Shown: positions 17,328 to 26,424, counted from the stretch's first letter. The stretch is DNA of 64,000 nt from Rossellomorea marisflavi (GCA_003667865.1 CP033051.1:1695501-1759500); one strand, 5' to 3'. Notes: generated by a model from the letters alone, not told the origin. Numbers and translations: made by a program.

Positions 17328-18248
17328 ATGGCCAATAAAAGATTGCTAGATTGTCGAGCATCTGATTTTAGAAATATGACGGGAAAGGAACTTAAGCAGT
17401 CAATTAAAGCATCCGAAGGTAGAGTCATTGTTTCAGAGGTGATAGGAGCCTACACACCACACTATCCAACGGTTTCAAACGCAGAGCTGGTAGCGGCATT
17501 TGGAACAGATCTGCTTTTGTTAAACTTTTTCGATGTATTTAACCCTAGCTTCCAAGGCATTGATGCGGAAGGTAGTGATGTTATTGAAAGAATGAAAGAA
17601 TTAACAGGTAGACCCATTGGCTTAAATCTTGAACCCGTAGACCTTCAAGCGAAAAGTGTTGAGGAGCTCACTGTTATTGAAGAAGGGAGAATTGCATCCA
17701 AACGTTCATTGGCGGAAGCTTTGCGGCTAGGCTTTGATTTTGTCTGCTTAACCGGAAATCCGAAAACTGGAGTCACAAATGAGGAAATTGTAAAAGCCAT
17801 TCGTCTTGCTCGTGCTGCGTTTGGAGCAGATGGATTAATTATTGCAGGTAAGATGCATGGGGCAGGGGTTGAAAATAAAGCTGGTAGTGGGATTACCTCT
17901 AAAGAAACAGTTATCGATTTTATTGAAGCAGGTGCAGATATTATTCTAATGCCTTCTCCGGGAACCGTGCCAGGCATTACGGTCGATTCCACACAAAAGC
18001 TTGTTCGAATTGCTCAAAACCATGGAGCATTAGTGATGCTAACGATTGGTACCAGTCAAGAAGGTGCCGATACAGAAACCATTCGTCAAATTGCACTTTG
18101 GAGCAAAATGACGGGTGCCGATCTATTTCATATAGGTGATGCTGGGTATCATGGTGTGGCCATTCCAGAGAATATTTTAACATATTCGATTACGATTCGA
18201 GGAAAGAGACATACATATATGAGAATGGCGTCCTCTATATTGCGATAG
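17328..18248 (+). CDS. PEP-phosphonomutase-like TIM-barrel protein (DUF7916-like)
   Basis: 306 aa. It starts at ATG 17328, 7 nt after GGAGG; a longer frame upstream runs through the hairpin and is not used. The sequence has a barrel-like pattern (GRVIVSEVIGAY, DLLLLNFFDVF, GFDFVCLTGNP, IIAGKMHG, ADIILMPSPGTVPG, GADLFHIGDAGYHG). Related proteins are commonly found beside PTS sugar permeases and have been labelled PEP phosphonomutase or phosphosugar enzymes. I know of no proven reaction. Its position suggests it acts on the product of the PTS import. Confidence 0.7.
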   Translation: MANKRLLDCRASDFRNMTGKELKQSIKASEGRVIVSEVIGAYTPHYPTVSNAELVAAFGTDLLLLNFFDVFNPSFQGIDAEGSDVIERMKELTGRPIGLNLEPVDLQAKSVEELTVIEEGRIASKRSLAEALRLGFDFVCLTGNPKTGVTNEEIVKAIRLARAAFGADGLIIAGKMHGAGVENKAGSGITSKETVIDFIEAGADIILMPSPGTVPGITVDSTQKLVRIAQNHGALVMLTIGTSQEGADTETIRQIALWSKMTGADLFHIGDAGYHGVAIPENILTYSITIRGKRHTYMRMASSILR

Positions 18249-18315
18249 CCGTTTCAGTGAAAAATATGGGTAGTCCTAGGTACGTTGCAACATATGCTTT
18301 ACTGGAGGTGGTTGG

Positions 18316-18627
18316 ATGCTGAATTTAATATCTGATGAGGTACGGTTTCCTGAAGCTTTAGAGAGAGGAAGAACGGTTACACGATACTTTACTACGTATC
18401 CTTACAGAGTATATCAAGCAACAACAGCCATACAAGGTATTGATTACGGATTTTCAGATGATGAAGGTCCATTTTTCAGAACAACAATACAAACAACCGC
18501 AGAGATTGTTTCGCCTTATCGTGTCAAGGTCACCATCGTATTTGGGCATCGTTCTCGTGAGTTTGATAAACGTACCGATGCGAATGTGAACTACTCGTTG
18601 TTTATACAGCAGGTGTATAGTCCGTGA
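18316..18627 (+). CDS. Conserved-looking small protein of unknown function
   Basis: 103 aa with a good SD (GGAGGTGG, 4-7 nt before ATG). The composition is that of a soluble beta-rich domain: RTVTRYFTTYPYRVYQATT, FRTTIQTTAEIVSPYRVKVTIVFGHRSR. No signal peptide or membrane segment is seen. I do not recognise the family. It is followed by its own terminator and preceded by 67 bp, so it may be cotranscribed with the PTS partner gene. Confidence 0.65.
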   Translation: MLNLISDEVRFPEALERGRTVTRYFTTYPYRVYQATTAIQGIDYGFSDDEGPFFRTTIQTTAEIVSPYRVKVTIVFGHRSREFDKRTDANVNYSLFIQQVYSP

Positions 18628-18638
18628 AGAATTATGTT

Positions 18639-18665
18639 AAACCCACTTGTTGTGGGTTTTTTTGT
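18639..18665 (+). terminator. Intrinsic terminator
   Basis: AACCCAC / GTGGGTT stem with a five-base loop followed by seven T. Confidence 0.9.
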
Positions 18666-18699
18666 TGGTGATTTAGATATGGATATTTTTGGGACGTGA

Positions 18700-18990
18700 G
18701 GAGTATTCTAGTTACATATTTTGGTAAAATGCACAAGTTTCTCGAAAAGAGGCACAAGTTTTGTGAGAAAGGGCACAAGTTTCTTGAAAAGAGTAACAAG
18801 TTTCTCTAGAAAAGGCACAAGTTCCTGAAATGGGCACAGTATGAGCAGGAAAAAGCATAATTTTCTTGATCAGAAGTGTAATTCTTGTAGCAAAAAGCAT
18901 AATTTCTTGGTCAAAAGCGTAATTTTTGTAGCAAATAGCACAAATTTCATGAATGGGTAACAGTTTGTGCAGGAAAAAACACACGTTTTC
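18700..18990. repeat. Repeat A, second locus
   Basis: The same lead-in (ACATATTTTGGTAAAATGCACAAGTTT) as at 250-280, then at least eleven (G)(G/T)CACAAGTTT-like cores spaced 21 bp apart with a few 19-20 bp steps; the later cores drift to GCATAATTT and GCGTAATTT. The first four units form the ORF at 18729-18809. From 18990 to 19283 I see no gene, repeat or clear promoter. Confidence 0.85.
18729..18809 (+). other. Candidate 26-codon ORF of HKF heptads (repeat A, second locus)
   Basis: MHKFLEK, RHKFCEK, GHKFLEK, SNKFL, then TAG. The start, the heptad register and the SNK-x-L/F-stop ending match the copies at 270, 445 and 838, although the residues between HKF and K differ. There is no standard SD. 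Confidence 0.3.
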
Positions 18991-19283
18991 AAGTCAAGAG
19001 GTAGAGTCTCACCATATAAGCAAGAAAGAATAATGAATATAGGCTTTTCTAGTAGAAAAGTTGATAAAGCAGTATGGTCTTTCTTTTTTAGTAGAATGGA
19101 ATAAACCCTTTGAGCATGTCCGTATAAATAATATGAGTTCCCACCCCAAATACCATTTATCGCGTAACAATTCACTCAAACACAAGAGCATATTACCCAC
19201 TCGTCCAAATTGTATAGAATACTTGTACAACAAGGGTCATAGAATAGAGCAGAAATAAAACCCTGTGGTAAGGAGACTCTACT

Positions 19284-20609
19284 ATGAATGTATTTTTGAA
19301 GGGGACGTTGGTGTTGGTGCTTACCGCATTTTTGGGTGAGTGCATTGAGTTTGTTGTGAATATGGTCTTGGCGCAAGAGCTTGGAGAGGCAGGGCTCGGG
19401 ATTTATATGTCGATTATCCCAGTCGTGTTTTTATTTGTGATTGTTGCAAGCTTAGAACTGCCAATCTCGATCTCCAAATATATTGCAGAGAAAGATGAAA
19501 CGTTTCATAAGAATATGCTAGAGCATGTGTTTCGTTTTGCGATTAAAACGACCATTGTGATTCTAATTGTGTCTCTGGGAATCTTTTTATTTACGCCATT
19601 TTTACATGAATACCATCTTGGCATTCGTTGGTTGTTTCTTTTATTAATTCCGATTGTGTCATTTTCATCTATATTTAGAGGCTATTTTATGGGCAAACAT
19701 AATATGGCAAAAATAGCTGTCTCAAATTTTTTGCGAAAAGTACTACAGCTACTGTTACTCGTGATGGTATATACGATATTTTCCTTTGATACAGAGACGT
19801 CTATTTTCATTGCACTTTGTACACTGATAGGGAGTGAGGCTGTTGTCTTTTTATACCTGTTACATGGCTATGTACTTGACAAGGATAGAAGAAAAAATAT
19901 CCAGCATCAAAGAATCTCAAAAAGAAACGTAAATAAAGCATTGCTTTCTGTTTCAGTTCCAACGACGGTGTTACGAATTTTTCATGCGTTGACTCATGCG
20001 ATACAGCCATTCTTGATTAAAGCTGCATTGCTAAATTCAGGTATGGAGCTTACCACCGCCAATGAGCATTTCGGCCTGCTAGCAGGGGTAGCGATTACGA
20101 TTGGGTTCTTTCCTGCCTTTATTGCACACTCACTGCTTATTGTGCTCATTCCTCAGGTCTCGGAACGAGCGTCAAATAAGGATTGGGCTGGTCTTCTTTC
20201 CTTACTGAAACAAGTAATAGTTATTACTGTTGCATACGGAGTACCAGCTGTAGCTATTTTTTATCTGTTCGGTGATCGTCTAACCGCGATGTTTACCGAT
20301 TCGTCCTTTGCTTCATTTTATTTAAAATTACTGTGGCCATATTTTTTATTCCATTTTTTTGTGATGCCATTACAAGCCTTCTTGATTGGATTAGGACTCA
20401 TAAAGGATGCATTGCTTCACCAAATATGGTCGTCTGTTCTATCGTTTGCATTAATATATTTTCTTGGATCGCACCCATCATTCGGAATGGATGGCGTCAT
20501 TATAGGATTGAATTTAGGAGCTGTGTTAATCACACTTCTTCACTTTTCAACGGTATTTAGGGAGCTGGGAATTCGCCCAGGTACGATTCGTGATGTAAGA
20601 CATTCGTGA
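19284..20609 (+). CDS. MOP-family lipid-linked sugar flippase, SpoVB/YkvU-like
   Basis: 441 aa with 12-14 predicted transmembrane helices. The opening FLKGTLVLVLTAFLGECIEFVVNMVLAQELGEAGLGIYM is like the SpoVB/YkvU/MurJ group of polysaccharide or lipid II flippases. B. subtilis has several such paralogues involved in spore cortex or envelope synthesis. I cannot separate SpoVB from YkvU by sequence alone; the length favours YkvU. The SD is AAGGAG upstream of ATG. No polysaccharide genes are adjacent. Confidence 0.75.
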   Translation: MNVFLKGTLVLVLTAFLGECIEFVVNMVLAQELGEAGLGIYMSIIPVVFLFVIVASLELPISISKYIAEKDETFHKNMLEHVFRFAIKTTIVILIVSLGIFLFTPFLHEYHLGIRWLFLLLIPIVSFSSIFRGYFMGKHNMAKIAVSNFLRKVLQLLLLVMVYTIFSFDTETSIFIALCTLIGSEAVVFLYLLHGYVLDKDRRKNIQHQRISKRNVNKALLSVSVPTTVLRIFHALTHAIQPFLIKAALLNSGMELTTANEHFGLLAGVAITIGFFPAFIAHSLLIVLIPQVSERASNKDWAGLLSLLKQVIVITVAYGVPAVAIFYLFGDRLTAMFTDSSFASFYLKLLWPYFLFHFFVMPLQAFLIGLGLIKDALLHQIWSSVLSFALIYFLGSHPSFGMDGVIIGLNLGAVLITLLHFSTVFRELGIRPGTIRDVRHS

Positions 20610-20808
20610 GTAGGGGGTACGTGTATATTTTGCGACAATTGGTTTCAACGTTTTAGATGAGATTTTTCGTCGGAAATTTTCGATTTTTGGTTTAGAGTGA
20701 AATCGTTTGGGATAAGGAATAATAACAGGGTAATGAGGGCACGTATACACTCAAGAACCCCTTATAACGATTTCTATGAACTAGAAGTCTCATCTAAAGG
20801 AGAAAACC

Positions 20809-22692
20809 ATGCTGGATTCGATTTTGTTTAACATCATGTTTATTGGGGTGCTAGGAATTGCTTCTCAATGGGTAGCATGGCGCTTTCGTTTACCAGCGAT
20901 TGTTGTCATGTCAATTGCCGGGTTATTAGCAGGGCCTTTTCTAGGTCTTATTGACCCAAAAGAGGATTTCGGAGACGTGTTTAAACCGATTATCTCGATG
21001 GCGGTTGCAATCATCCTATTTGAAGGAAGCTTAAATTTAGATTTTAGAGAAATAAAAGGTCTAGGACGACCTGTTTTTAGAATTGTTACATTTGGTGCAT
21101 TTATTGCTTGGATTTTAGGGTCCTTTGCAGCACACTACGTAGCCGGACTTTCATGGGCTGTAGCATTTGTTATTGGGGGATTATTTATTGTGACAGGTCC
21201 AACGGTAATTCTTCCTCTATTAAGACAAGCTAAGCTGAAGCCGAGACCTGCGGCTATTTTAAAATGGGAAGGTATTGTTGTAGATCCCTTAGGTGCACTA
21301 CTGGCTGTTTTTGCTTTTGAAATTATTCGATTTACTACAAGTAGTGAGGTTGATAGTGCCGAGCTGCTTATATTCTTTGGAGCTTCCATTTTTGCTGTTT
21401 TATTAGGTTGGTTTTTAGGAAAAGGAATTGGCTGGATGTTTGAGAACGGTCATGTTCCTGAGTTTCTAAAATCACCTGTTGTATTTGCTGTTGTGTTAGC
21501 ATGCTTCACCATCGCAGATGAAGTGGTGCACGAAACCGGGTTGCTAGCAGTAACGGCAATGGGGATGAAGCTAGCCAATATGCATATCTCATCTATTGAG
21601 GATATGAGGCATTTTAAGGAGAATATCTCAGTTTTACTTATCTCTACAATCTTTGTAATGTTAACGGCTTCCTTATCAATGGACACGCTTATTCAAATTT
21701 TAGATTGGCGCATTATCGTATTCGTATTACTCATGCTGTTTGTCGTTCGGCCCCTATCAATTTGGCTCTCAACAATAGGGACGGACCTTTCCTTTAAGGA
21801 GAAAATCCTTGTTGGTTGGATTGCTCCCCGCGGAATTGTAGCCTTAACGGTTTCTGGATATTTTGCCTCTGTATTGCTTGAAACAGGCTTTGAGGATGCA
21901 TCAATTTTAACGTCCTTAACGTTTGCTCTTGTGTTCTCAACGGTTTGTGTACATGGCTTTACAATTGGGTGGTTAGCGAGAAAACTAAACCTTGCAACAG
22001 AAGGAAATCCAGGCGTTCTTCTTATTGGTGGAAGTCGCTTTACAACGGCATTTGCTCAAGCACTTCAGGAAGCAAAGGTTCCCGTTATGGTTGCAGATTC
22101 TTCTTGGCAGCGACTTCACTCTGCCCGCGAATCCGGGGTTCCATTTTATCATGGTGAAATCTTATCTGAGCAAACAGAGTACTATTTAGATATGACACCG
22201 TATGAGTATTTGGTTGCTGCGACAGAACTCGACTCCTACAATGCACTTGTATGTACGACGTTTGTACCTGAGGTAGGAAGAACAAATCTATTTCAATTGA
22301 CACTTAGAAGTAGAGTAGAGGAAGATGTTGAAGATTTGGTGCACACGATTGGTGGAAGAATTTTATTTAACTCTGATTCTACTTGGGAAGAGCTTAACAA
22401 GCGAGTTGAACGAGGAGAGGTCTTTAGAAAAACCAATATTACGGAAAAATACCCGTTTGAAGCATATATTGCAGAACGAACAGAAGGCACGTTACTTCTT
22501 TTAGCTATAAAACCATCTGGGAAAATTCAATTCTTTACAACAGAATCTTCTCCAAAGGTTGATCCAGGCGATGTTGTATTGAGCTTGACTCAACCTGTAA
22601 AGGAATATAAAAAAATTCAGGAGAGGCTTGGTGAACAGAAGGGGCAAGAGAAGTTAGAAGGACCATTGGAGGATCCAGAGCCTATTTTATAG
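20809..22692 (+). CDS. CPA1-family cation/proton antiporter with C-terminal TrkA-N domain
   Basis: 627 aa. The membrane domain (about residues 5-395, around 12 helices) has the antiporter features FEGSLNLDF, VTGPTVILPLL and VVDPLGALLAV (the acidic ion site). From residue 405 a Rossmann-type domain follows (VLLIGGSRFTTAFAQALQEAKVPVMVADSS), then a RCK-C-like end. Such fusions exchange Na+ or K+ for H+ and sense nucleotides. It has its own terminator. Confidence 0.88.
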   Translation: MLDSILFNIMFIGVLGIASQWVAWRFRLPAIVVMSIAGLLAGPFLGLIDPKEDFGDVFKPIISMAVAIILFEGSLNLDFREIKGLGRPVFRIVTFGAFIAWILGSFAAHYVAGLSWAVAFVIGGLFIVTGPTVILPLLRQAKLKPRPAAILKWEGIVVDPLGALLAVFAFEIIRFTTSSEVDSAELLIFFGASIFAVLLGWFLGKGIGWMFENGHVPEFLKSPVVFAVVLACFTIADEVVHETGLLAVTAMGMKLANMHISSIEDMRHFKENISVLLISTIFVMLTASLSMDTLIQILDWRIIVFVLLMLFVVRPLSIWLSTIGTDLSFKEKILVGWIAPRGIVALTVSGYFASVLLETGFEDASILTSLTFALVFSTVCVHGFTIGWLARKLNLATEGNPGVLLIGGSRFTTAFAQALQEAKVPVMVADSSWQRLHSARESGVPFYHGEILSEQTEYYLDMTPYEYLVAATELDSYNALVCTTFVPEVGRTNLFQLTLRSRVEEDVEDLVHTIGGRILFNSDSTWEELNKRVERGEVFRKTNITEKYPFEAYIAERTEGTLLLLAIKPSGKIQFFTTESSPKVDPGDVVLSLTQPVKEYKKIQERLGEQKGQEKLEGPLEDPEPIL

Positions 22693-22706
22693 TTGTATTG
22701 AAGTGG

Positions 22707-22740
22707 AACAAGAGGCGATTTTTTGCCTCTTGTTTTTTTG
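22707..22740 (+). terminator. Intrinsic terminator
   Basis: ACAAGAGGC / GCCTCTTGT stem followed by TTTTTTT. Confidence 0.92.
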
Positions 22741-22754
22741 CTCTTTAAGAAATT

Positions 22755-22885
22755 GAGAAAAGTCGTTTAAAGATGACTTTGAGTCGTTTTGAATTGAAAT
22801 TGGGTCGTTTATAATAAAAAATAAGTCGTTTAGAACTAAATTTCCGTCGTTTATTTAGTAGAATCAGTCTTCTAAACAAACCATT
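22755..22885. repeat. Repeat B: GTCGTTT cores at exactly 21-bp spacing
   Basis: GTCGTTT starts at 22762, 22783, 22804, 22825 and 22846, each step exactly 21 bp. A degenerate core GTCTTCT sits in register at 22867. The 14-bp spacers are unrelated AT-rich sequence. On the minus strand the same stretch is one open frame of xxKRxxx heptads ending in TAA at about 22746. The design equals repeat A but the core sequence is different. Confidence 0.85.
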
Positions 22886-22905
22886 CTCCAAGTCTGTATC
22901 TTCAA

Positions 22906-23073
22906 TTACTCCTCATAAGGATTGTTCTGTGTATTCTTTTTAGCATAATAAGCTGAGAGTACTTCTTTCGCTTCATTATAAGACAGACCTGAGTGTGCGT
23001 TTTGACGTTTCACTTCCTCAATATCCGTTCCGACTACGGTATATTTCTGCCCGTTGTTATTATTGGTAGACAT
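22906..23073 (-). CDS. Small gamma-type SASP-like protein
   Basis: 55 aa: MSTNNNNGQKYTVVGTDIEEV, then KRQNAHSGLSYNEAKEVLSAYYAKK. The GTD-x-x-EVKRQNA stretch resembles the repeat of gamma-type small acid-soluble spore proteins, and the short Asn/Gln-rich ends fit. Gamma SASPs are amino-acid stores degraded at germination. The start ATG 23073 is chosen from GGAGGTG seven nt upstream; a longer upstream frame is spurious. Family membership is probable, not certain. Confidence 0.6.
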   Translation of the reverse strand: MSTNNNNGQKYTVVGTDIEEVKRQNAHSGLSYNEAKEVLSAYYAKKNTQNNPYEE

Positions 23074-23245
23074 GTAACAACACCTCCATTTGTGATTAAT
23101 GTAGGCGAGATGCTGTGATTTTATTCTGAAAATGAAAGGGGTGAAGGAAAAAAACAGCATGTTAGAGAATAGGTTATAATAGAAAAAAATATAGACTGTT
23201 TCATATACTTTTCTGAGACATTCGTAGAACAAATAGGGGGACAAT

Positions 23246-25027
23246 ATGACAAAGACTACATATTCTGATGTTTGGGATTTAGATGTATTTTTTAAAGGTG
23301 GCAGTGAGTCACCAGAGCTAAGAGCACATCTTGATGAGTTGAACAAATTGAAGGCTGCTTTTACTGATAAAGTAAATCGCTTTCAAACACCACAATCAGC
23401 AGCTGATGCGGATGTGATTTGGACACATATTGAGGAAGCAAAAGATATTATGCTCTCACTTCGTCAAGCAGGTGCCTTTATTAGCTGTTTAGGAGCACAA
23501 GATATCAATGACCGTAAAGCAGATGCGTTAAGAGCAGAGCTTACGACAATTAGTGCAGACTTTCAATCTACTTTTACAAAATTTCAACAGTTGCTTTCTG
23601 CAACAGATGACGCTGTTTGGCAGGAGCTTTTACAAAACGAGAATCTACAAGAGATTTCTTATGTGTTAGAAGAGTGGAGACAAAAGGCAAAGGATAAATT
23701 GTCTAGTGAAGAAGAGTCTCTAATTAATGCGTTAGCCATTGATGGCTATCACGGTTGGGGGCAAATGTACGATACGCTTATTGGAACGATGGTGATTGAA
23801 CATGACGGGAAGTCTTTATCGATTGGTCAGGCGAACAACCTTCTTTCACATGAGGATGAGAACGTTCGTCGTGAAGTCTTTGAAAAACTAGAAAAAGCAT
23901 GGGAAACAAACGAGGAATTATTTGCACGTACATTAAACCACCTAGCTGGCTTCCGTTTAAATCTTTATAAAAAACGTGGCTGGGATGAGGTGTTAAAAGA
24001 GCCTCTAGAGTATAACCGTATGAAAAAAGACACACTTGATGCGATGTGGGGAGCCATTACGAAGCATAAAGCACCATTTGTAAAATATCTGGAGAGAAAA
24101 GCGAAGCTTCTAGGTAAGGATACAATGGATTGGTTTAACGTGGATGCACCTATCTCTTCAGCAACAACAACGCTTTCCTATAATGAGGGTGCTGAATTTA
24201 TTTTAAAGCATTTTGCGCGTTTCGGAAGTGAAATGGCTGAGTTTGCAGAAAGAGCATTTGATGAATCTTGGATAGAAGCTGAGGATCGTGCTGGGAAACG
24301 TCCAGGTGGGTTCTGTACATCGTTCCCATTAAGTGAGCAGTCACGTATTTTTATGACGTATTCTGGTTCAATGTCAAATGTATCAACGTTAGCACATGAG
24401 TTAGGGCATGCGTTCCATTCCTATGCATTAAAGCCAATGCACCCATTAAATCGCAATTATGCAATGAACGTAGCAGAAACAGCTTCAACATTTGCTGAAA
24501 TGATTGTCGCTGATGCAGCGGTAAAAGAAGCACAATCGAAGGAAGAACGAATTGCTCTTATTGAGGATAAGCTGCAGCGCTCTGTTGCATTCTTTATGAA
24601 TATACATGCGCGCTTCTTGTTTGAAACACGTTTTTATGAAGAGCGTAAAAACGGTATGGTATCAGCAAACCGTTTAAACGAGCTGATGGAAGAAGCACAA
24701 CGTGAAGCATTTGCTGACTCTCTTGGAGAAGTACACCCAAGATTCTGGGCTTCTAAACTACATTTCTATATTACAGGTGTACCATTCTATAACTTCCCGT
24801 ACACATTCGGTTACTTATTCTCATTAAGTATCTATGCAAAAGCATTAGAATCTAACGAGAACTATGAAGAGAAGTATATGGCATTACTTCGTGATACTGC
24901 TGTCATGAACGTTGAGGAACTAGCTATGAAGCACCTTGGTGAGGATATTACAAAAGAAGCGTTCTGGGAAAAAGGAATCAATCTTTGTATCCAAGATGTT
25001 GAAGAATTCCTAAGCTTAACAGAATAA
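23246..25027 (+). CDS. pepF: M3-family oligoendopeptidase (PepF type)
   Basis: A cytoplasmic zinc metallopeptidase of 593 aa that cleaves oligopeptides. The zinc site HELGHAFHSY is near residue 387, with the downstream glutamate in NVAETASTFAEMIV. A helical N-terminal domain (1-190) carries the PepF-type SEEESLINALAIDGYHGWGQMYD. There is no signal peptide. SD GGGGG-type before ATG. It ends in a D-repeat terminator. Confidence 0.92.
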   Translation: MTKTTYSDVWDLDVFFKGGSESPELRAHLDELNKLKAAFTDKVNRFQTPQSAADADVIWTHIEEAKDIMLSLRQAGAFISCLGAQDINDRKADALRAELTTISADFQSTFTKFQQLLSATDDAVWQELLQNENLQEISYVLEEWRQKAKDKLSSEEESLINALAIDGYHGWGQMYDTLIGTMVIEHDGKSLSIGQANNLLSHEDENVRREVFEKLEKAWETNEELFARTLNHLAGFRLNLYKKRGWDEVLKEPLEYNRMKKDTLDAMWGAITKHKAPFVKYLERKAKLLGKDTMDWFNVDAPISSATTTLSYNEGAEFILKHFARFGSEMAEFAERAFDESWIEAEDRAGKRPGGFCTSFPLSEQSRIFMTYSGSMSNVSTLAHELGHAFHSYALKPMHPLNRNYAMNVAETASTFAEMIVADAAVKEAQSKEERIALIEDKLQRSVAFFMNIHARFLFETRFYEERKNGMVSANRLNELMEEAQREAFADSLGEVHPRFWASKLHFYITGVPFYNFPYTFGYLFSLSIYAKALESNENYEEKYMALLRDTAVMNVEELAMKHLGEDITKEAFWEKGINLCIQDVEEFLSLTE

Positions 25028-25032
25028 ACAGC

Positions 25033-25066
25033 AAGGTCCGTCCCTCTCTAAGTAGGGACGGACCTT
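25033..25066 (+). terminator. Terminator made of two inverted D repeats
   Basis: AAGGTCCGTCCCT and AGGGACGGACCTT pair perfectly over 13 bp with an 8-nt loop; T and A runs lie outside on both sides, so it can serve both convergent genes. The arms are the dispersed 12-mer also found at 37523, 47223, 47242, 55813 and 56881. Confidence 0.9.
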
Positions 25067-25083
25067 TATATTTGAAGTCAACG

Positions 25084-26127
25084 TTAGCTTTGTTCTTCAA
25101 GTTCCATTCTGATATATTTGCGTGTGTTTGGTCCGTATATCCCATCGTTATCTAATGCTGCATAGGTTGATTGGAAGCGACGAACAGCATCTTCAGTAAG
25201 AGGTCCGTATATCCCATCAATATATTGAGGGTCAAAATTAATTTGCTTTAAAGCACGTTGAAGCTGCTTCACACCGGAACCTTCGTCTCCTCTTTGTAGA
25301 ATTCCATCCGGAAGCGGGAAGTCCTGTCTAGGAGTTGGTGCTGTTAACATGGTGTTCAATGCAGATAGTGTTTGTTGGCCAACTAATCCATCTACACGTA
25401 AGCCTCTAGCTCGTTGAAAGCGCATAACAGCACTTTCTGTTTCATCCCCAAAAATTCCGTCTGCTCCATAGCGAGGTAAGCCGTACCCTGCACGAATTAA
25501 TTTGTTTTGGATATCACGGACAAATGAGCCTTCATCTCCAACCCCAACAGGTAGTTCTACCGAAGCTCCATTTACTACAGGCTCTGGAACTTGCTCTCCA
25601 ACAAAATAGTTGCTATAAGCATTTGTAACATCATTTAAGAAGTCATCCCAAGAAATACCGTAACGGTTCAAAGCATTTTCTGGATCTGTCCTACGAGAAG
25701 GATCTAGTGTACTGTGTGCTACAATATCCTCTGTTAAATCCAGATTAAATTTATCGACTAAATAGGCATGATACCAAACATAGCGATCATAGGCTTCATT
25801 AAAATTGATATTGCCTCCCCAACAAAGCTCAACTCCAATAGCTGCACGATTGGCATCAGCCCCGTACAAACGGTTATCTGTTGGAACATCGTACCTTACA
25901 TGATAAGCGACTTCAGAGAGGGGGATGATCTCTAAAATATAGCGGTCATCAATAAAGGTATGAGCTGAAGCAGCCGGGTTTACGTTTTCAAAGTAGTTTC
26001 GGTTGGCGTATGCAGTTGAACCGGGGTTTCCAGTGTCATGGCTGACGATAAACTGAATGGTTCCGTTGGCTTCTCCTGGTCTCGACTCCCCAGTATTAAT
26101 GTAATCACGGGTGATGTTGTATTTCAT
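25084..26127 (-). CDS. N-acetylmuramoyl-L-alanine amidase with two peptidoglycan-binding domains
   Basis: 347 aa. The Amidase_2 domain (about 1-150) has zinc ligands in VSHDTGNPGS, ASAHTFIDD and VAHSTLDPSRRTDPE. Two PG_binding_1 repeats follow (about 205-265 and 290-345), each with a DGIFG/DGIYG-type motif. The start is ATG 26127 with GGAGGGG upstream; no signal peptide is seen, so export must be by lysis or another route. Similar autolysins occur in phages and in the mother cell during sporulation; no phage genes are near. Confidence 0.88.
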   Translation of the reverse strand: MKYNITRDYINTGESRPGEANGTIQFIVSHDTGNPGSTAYANRNYFENVNPAASAHTFIDDRYILEIIPLSEVAYHVRYDVPTDNRLYGADANRAAIGVELCWGGNINFNEAYDRYVWYHAYLVDKFNLDLTEDIVAHSTLDPSRRTDPENALNRYGISWDDFLNDVTNAYSNYFVGEQVPEPVVNGASVELPVGVGDEGSFVRDIQNKLIRAGYGLPRYGADGIFGDETESAVMRFQRARGLRVDGLVGQQTLSALNTMLTAPTPRQDFPLPDGILQRGDEGSGVKQLQRALKQINFDPQYIDGIYGPLTEDAVRRFQSTYAALDNDGIYGPNTRKYIRMELEEQS

Positions 26128-26269
26128 GGTTCCCCTCCTATAATTCGAAATCATTACTATCATATGAAATTATGAGGGAAGGGAGACCGTAATTTGATAA
26201 TTATAGAAGAATAGAACTTAAGTCTAGGGGGCTTGTTTTAGTGTAAGAAGTAGATGTTTTTTTTAATGG

Positions 26270-26424
26270 GCCGTTGCTTTCCGCTCCAGGTGCTTGCTTT
26301 CCGCGGGGCGGGAGTGAGCCTCCTCGCTTCGCTGTGGGGTTCCGTTCCAGTGGGTACGGAACCTTGGTCTCACTTTGCCCGCTAAATCCCGCAGGAGTCA
26401 AGCACCTTCCGCTCCAAGCAACTC
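26270..26424 (+). repeat. Dispersed palindromic repeat E, copy 2
   Basis: Forward orientation, 155 bp, starting CCGTTGCTTTCCGCTCCAGG and ending CCGCTCCAAGCAACTC. It contains a 30-bp stretch (GGTTCCGTTCCAGTGGGTAC) absent from copies 1 and 3. Confidence 0.88.

Noticed and set aside
22906-23346. 146-codon minus-strand frame including the pepF start region
   Set aside because: Only the last 55 codons, from ATG 23073 with a strong SD, look like a gene; the upstream part overlaps pepF and its promoter region.
25084-26127. Amidase as evidence for a prophage
   Set aside because: No holin, capsid or integrase genes surround it; stand-alone amidases of this type are common in sporeformers.
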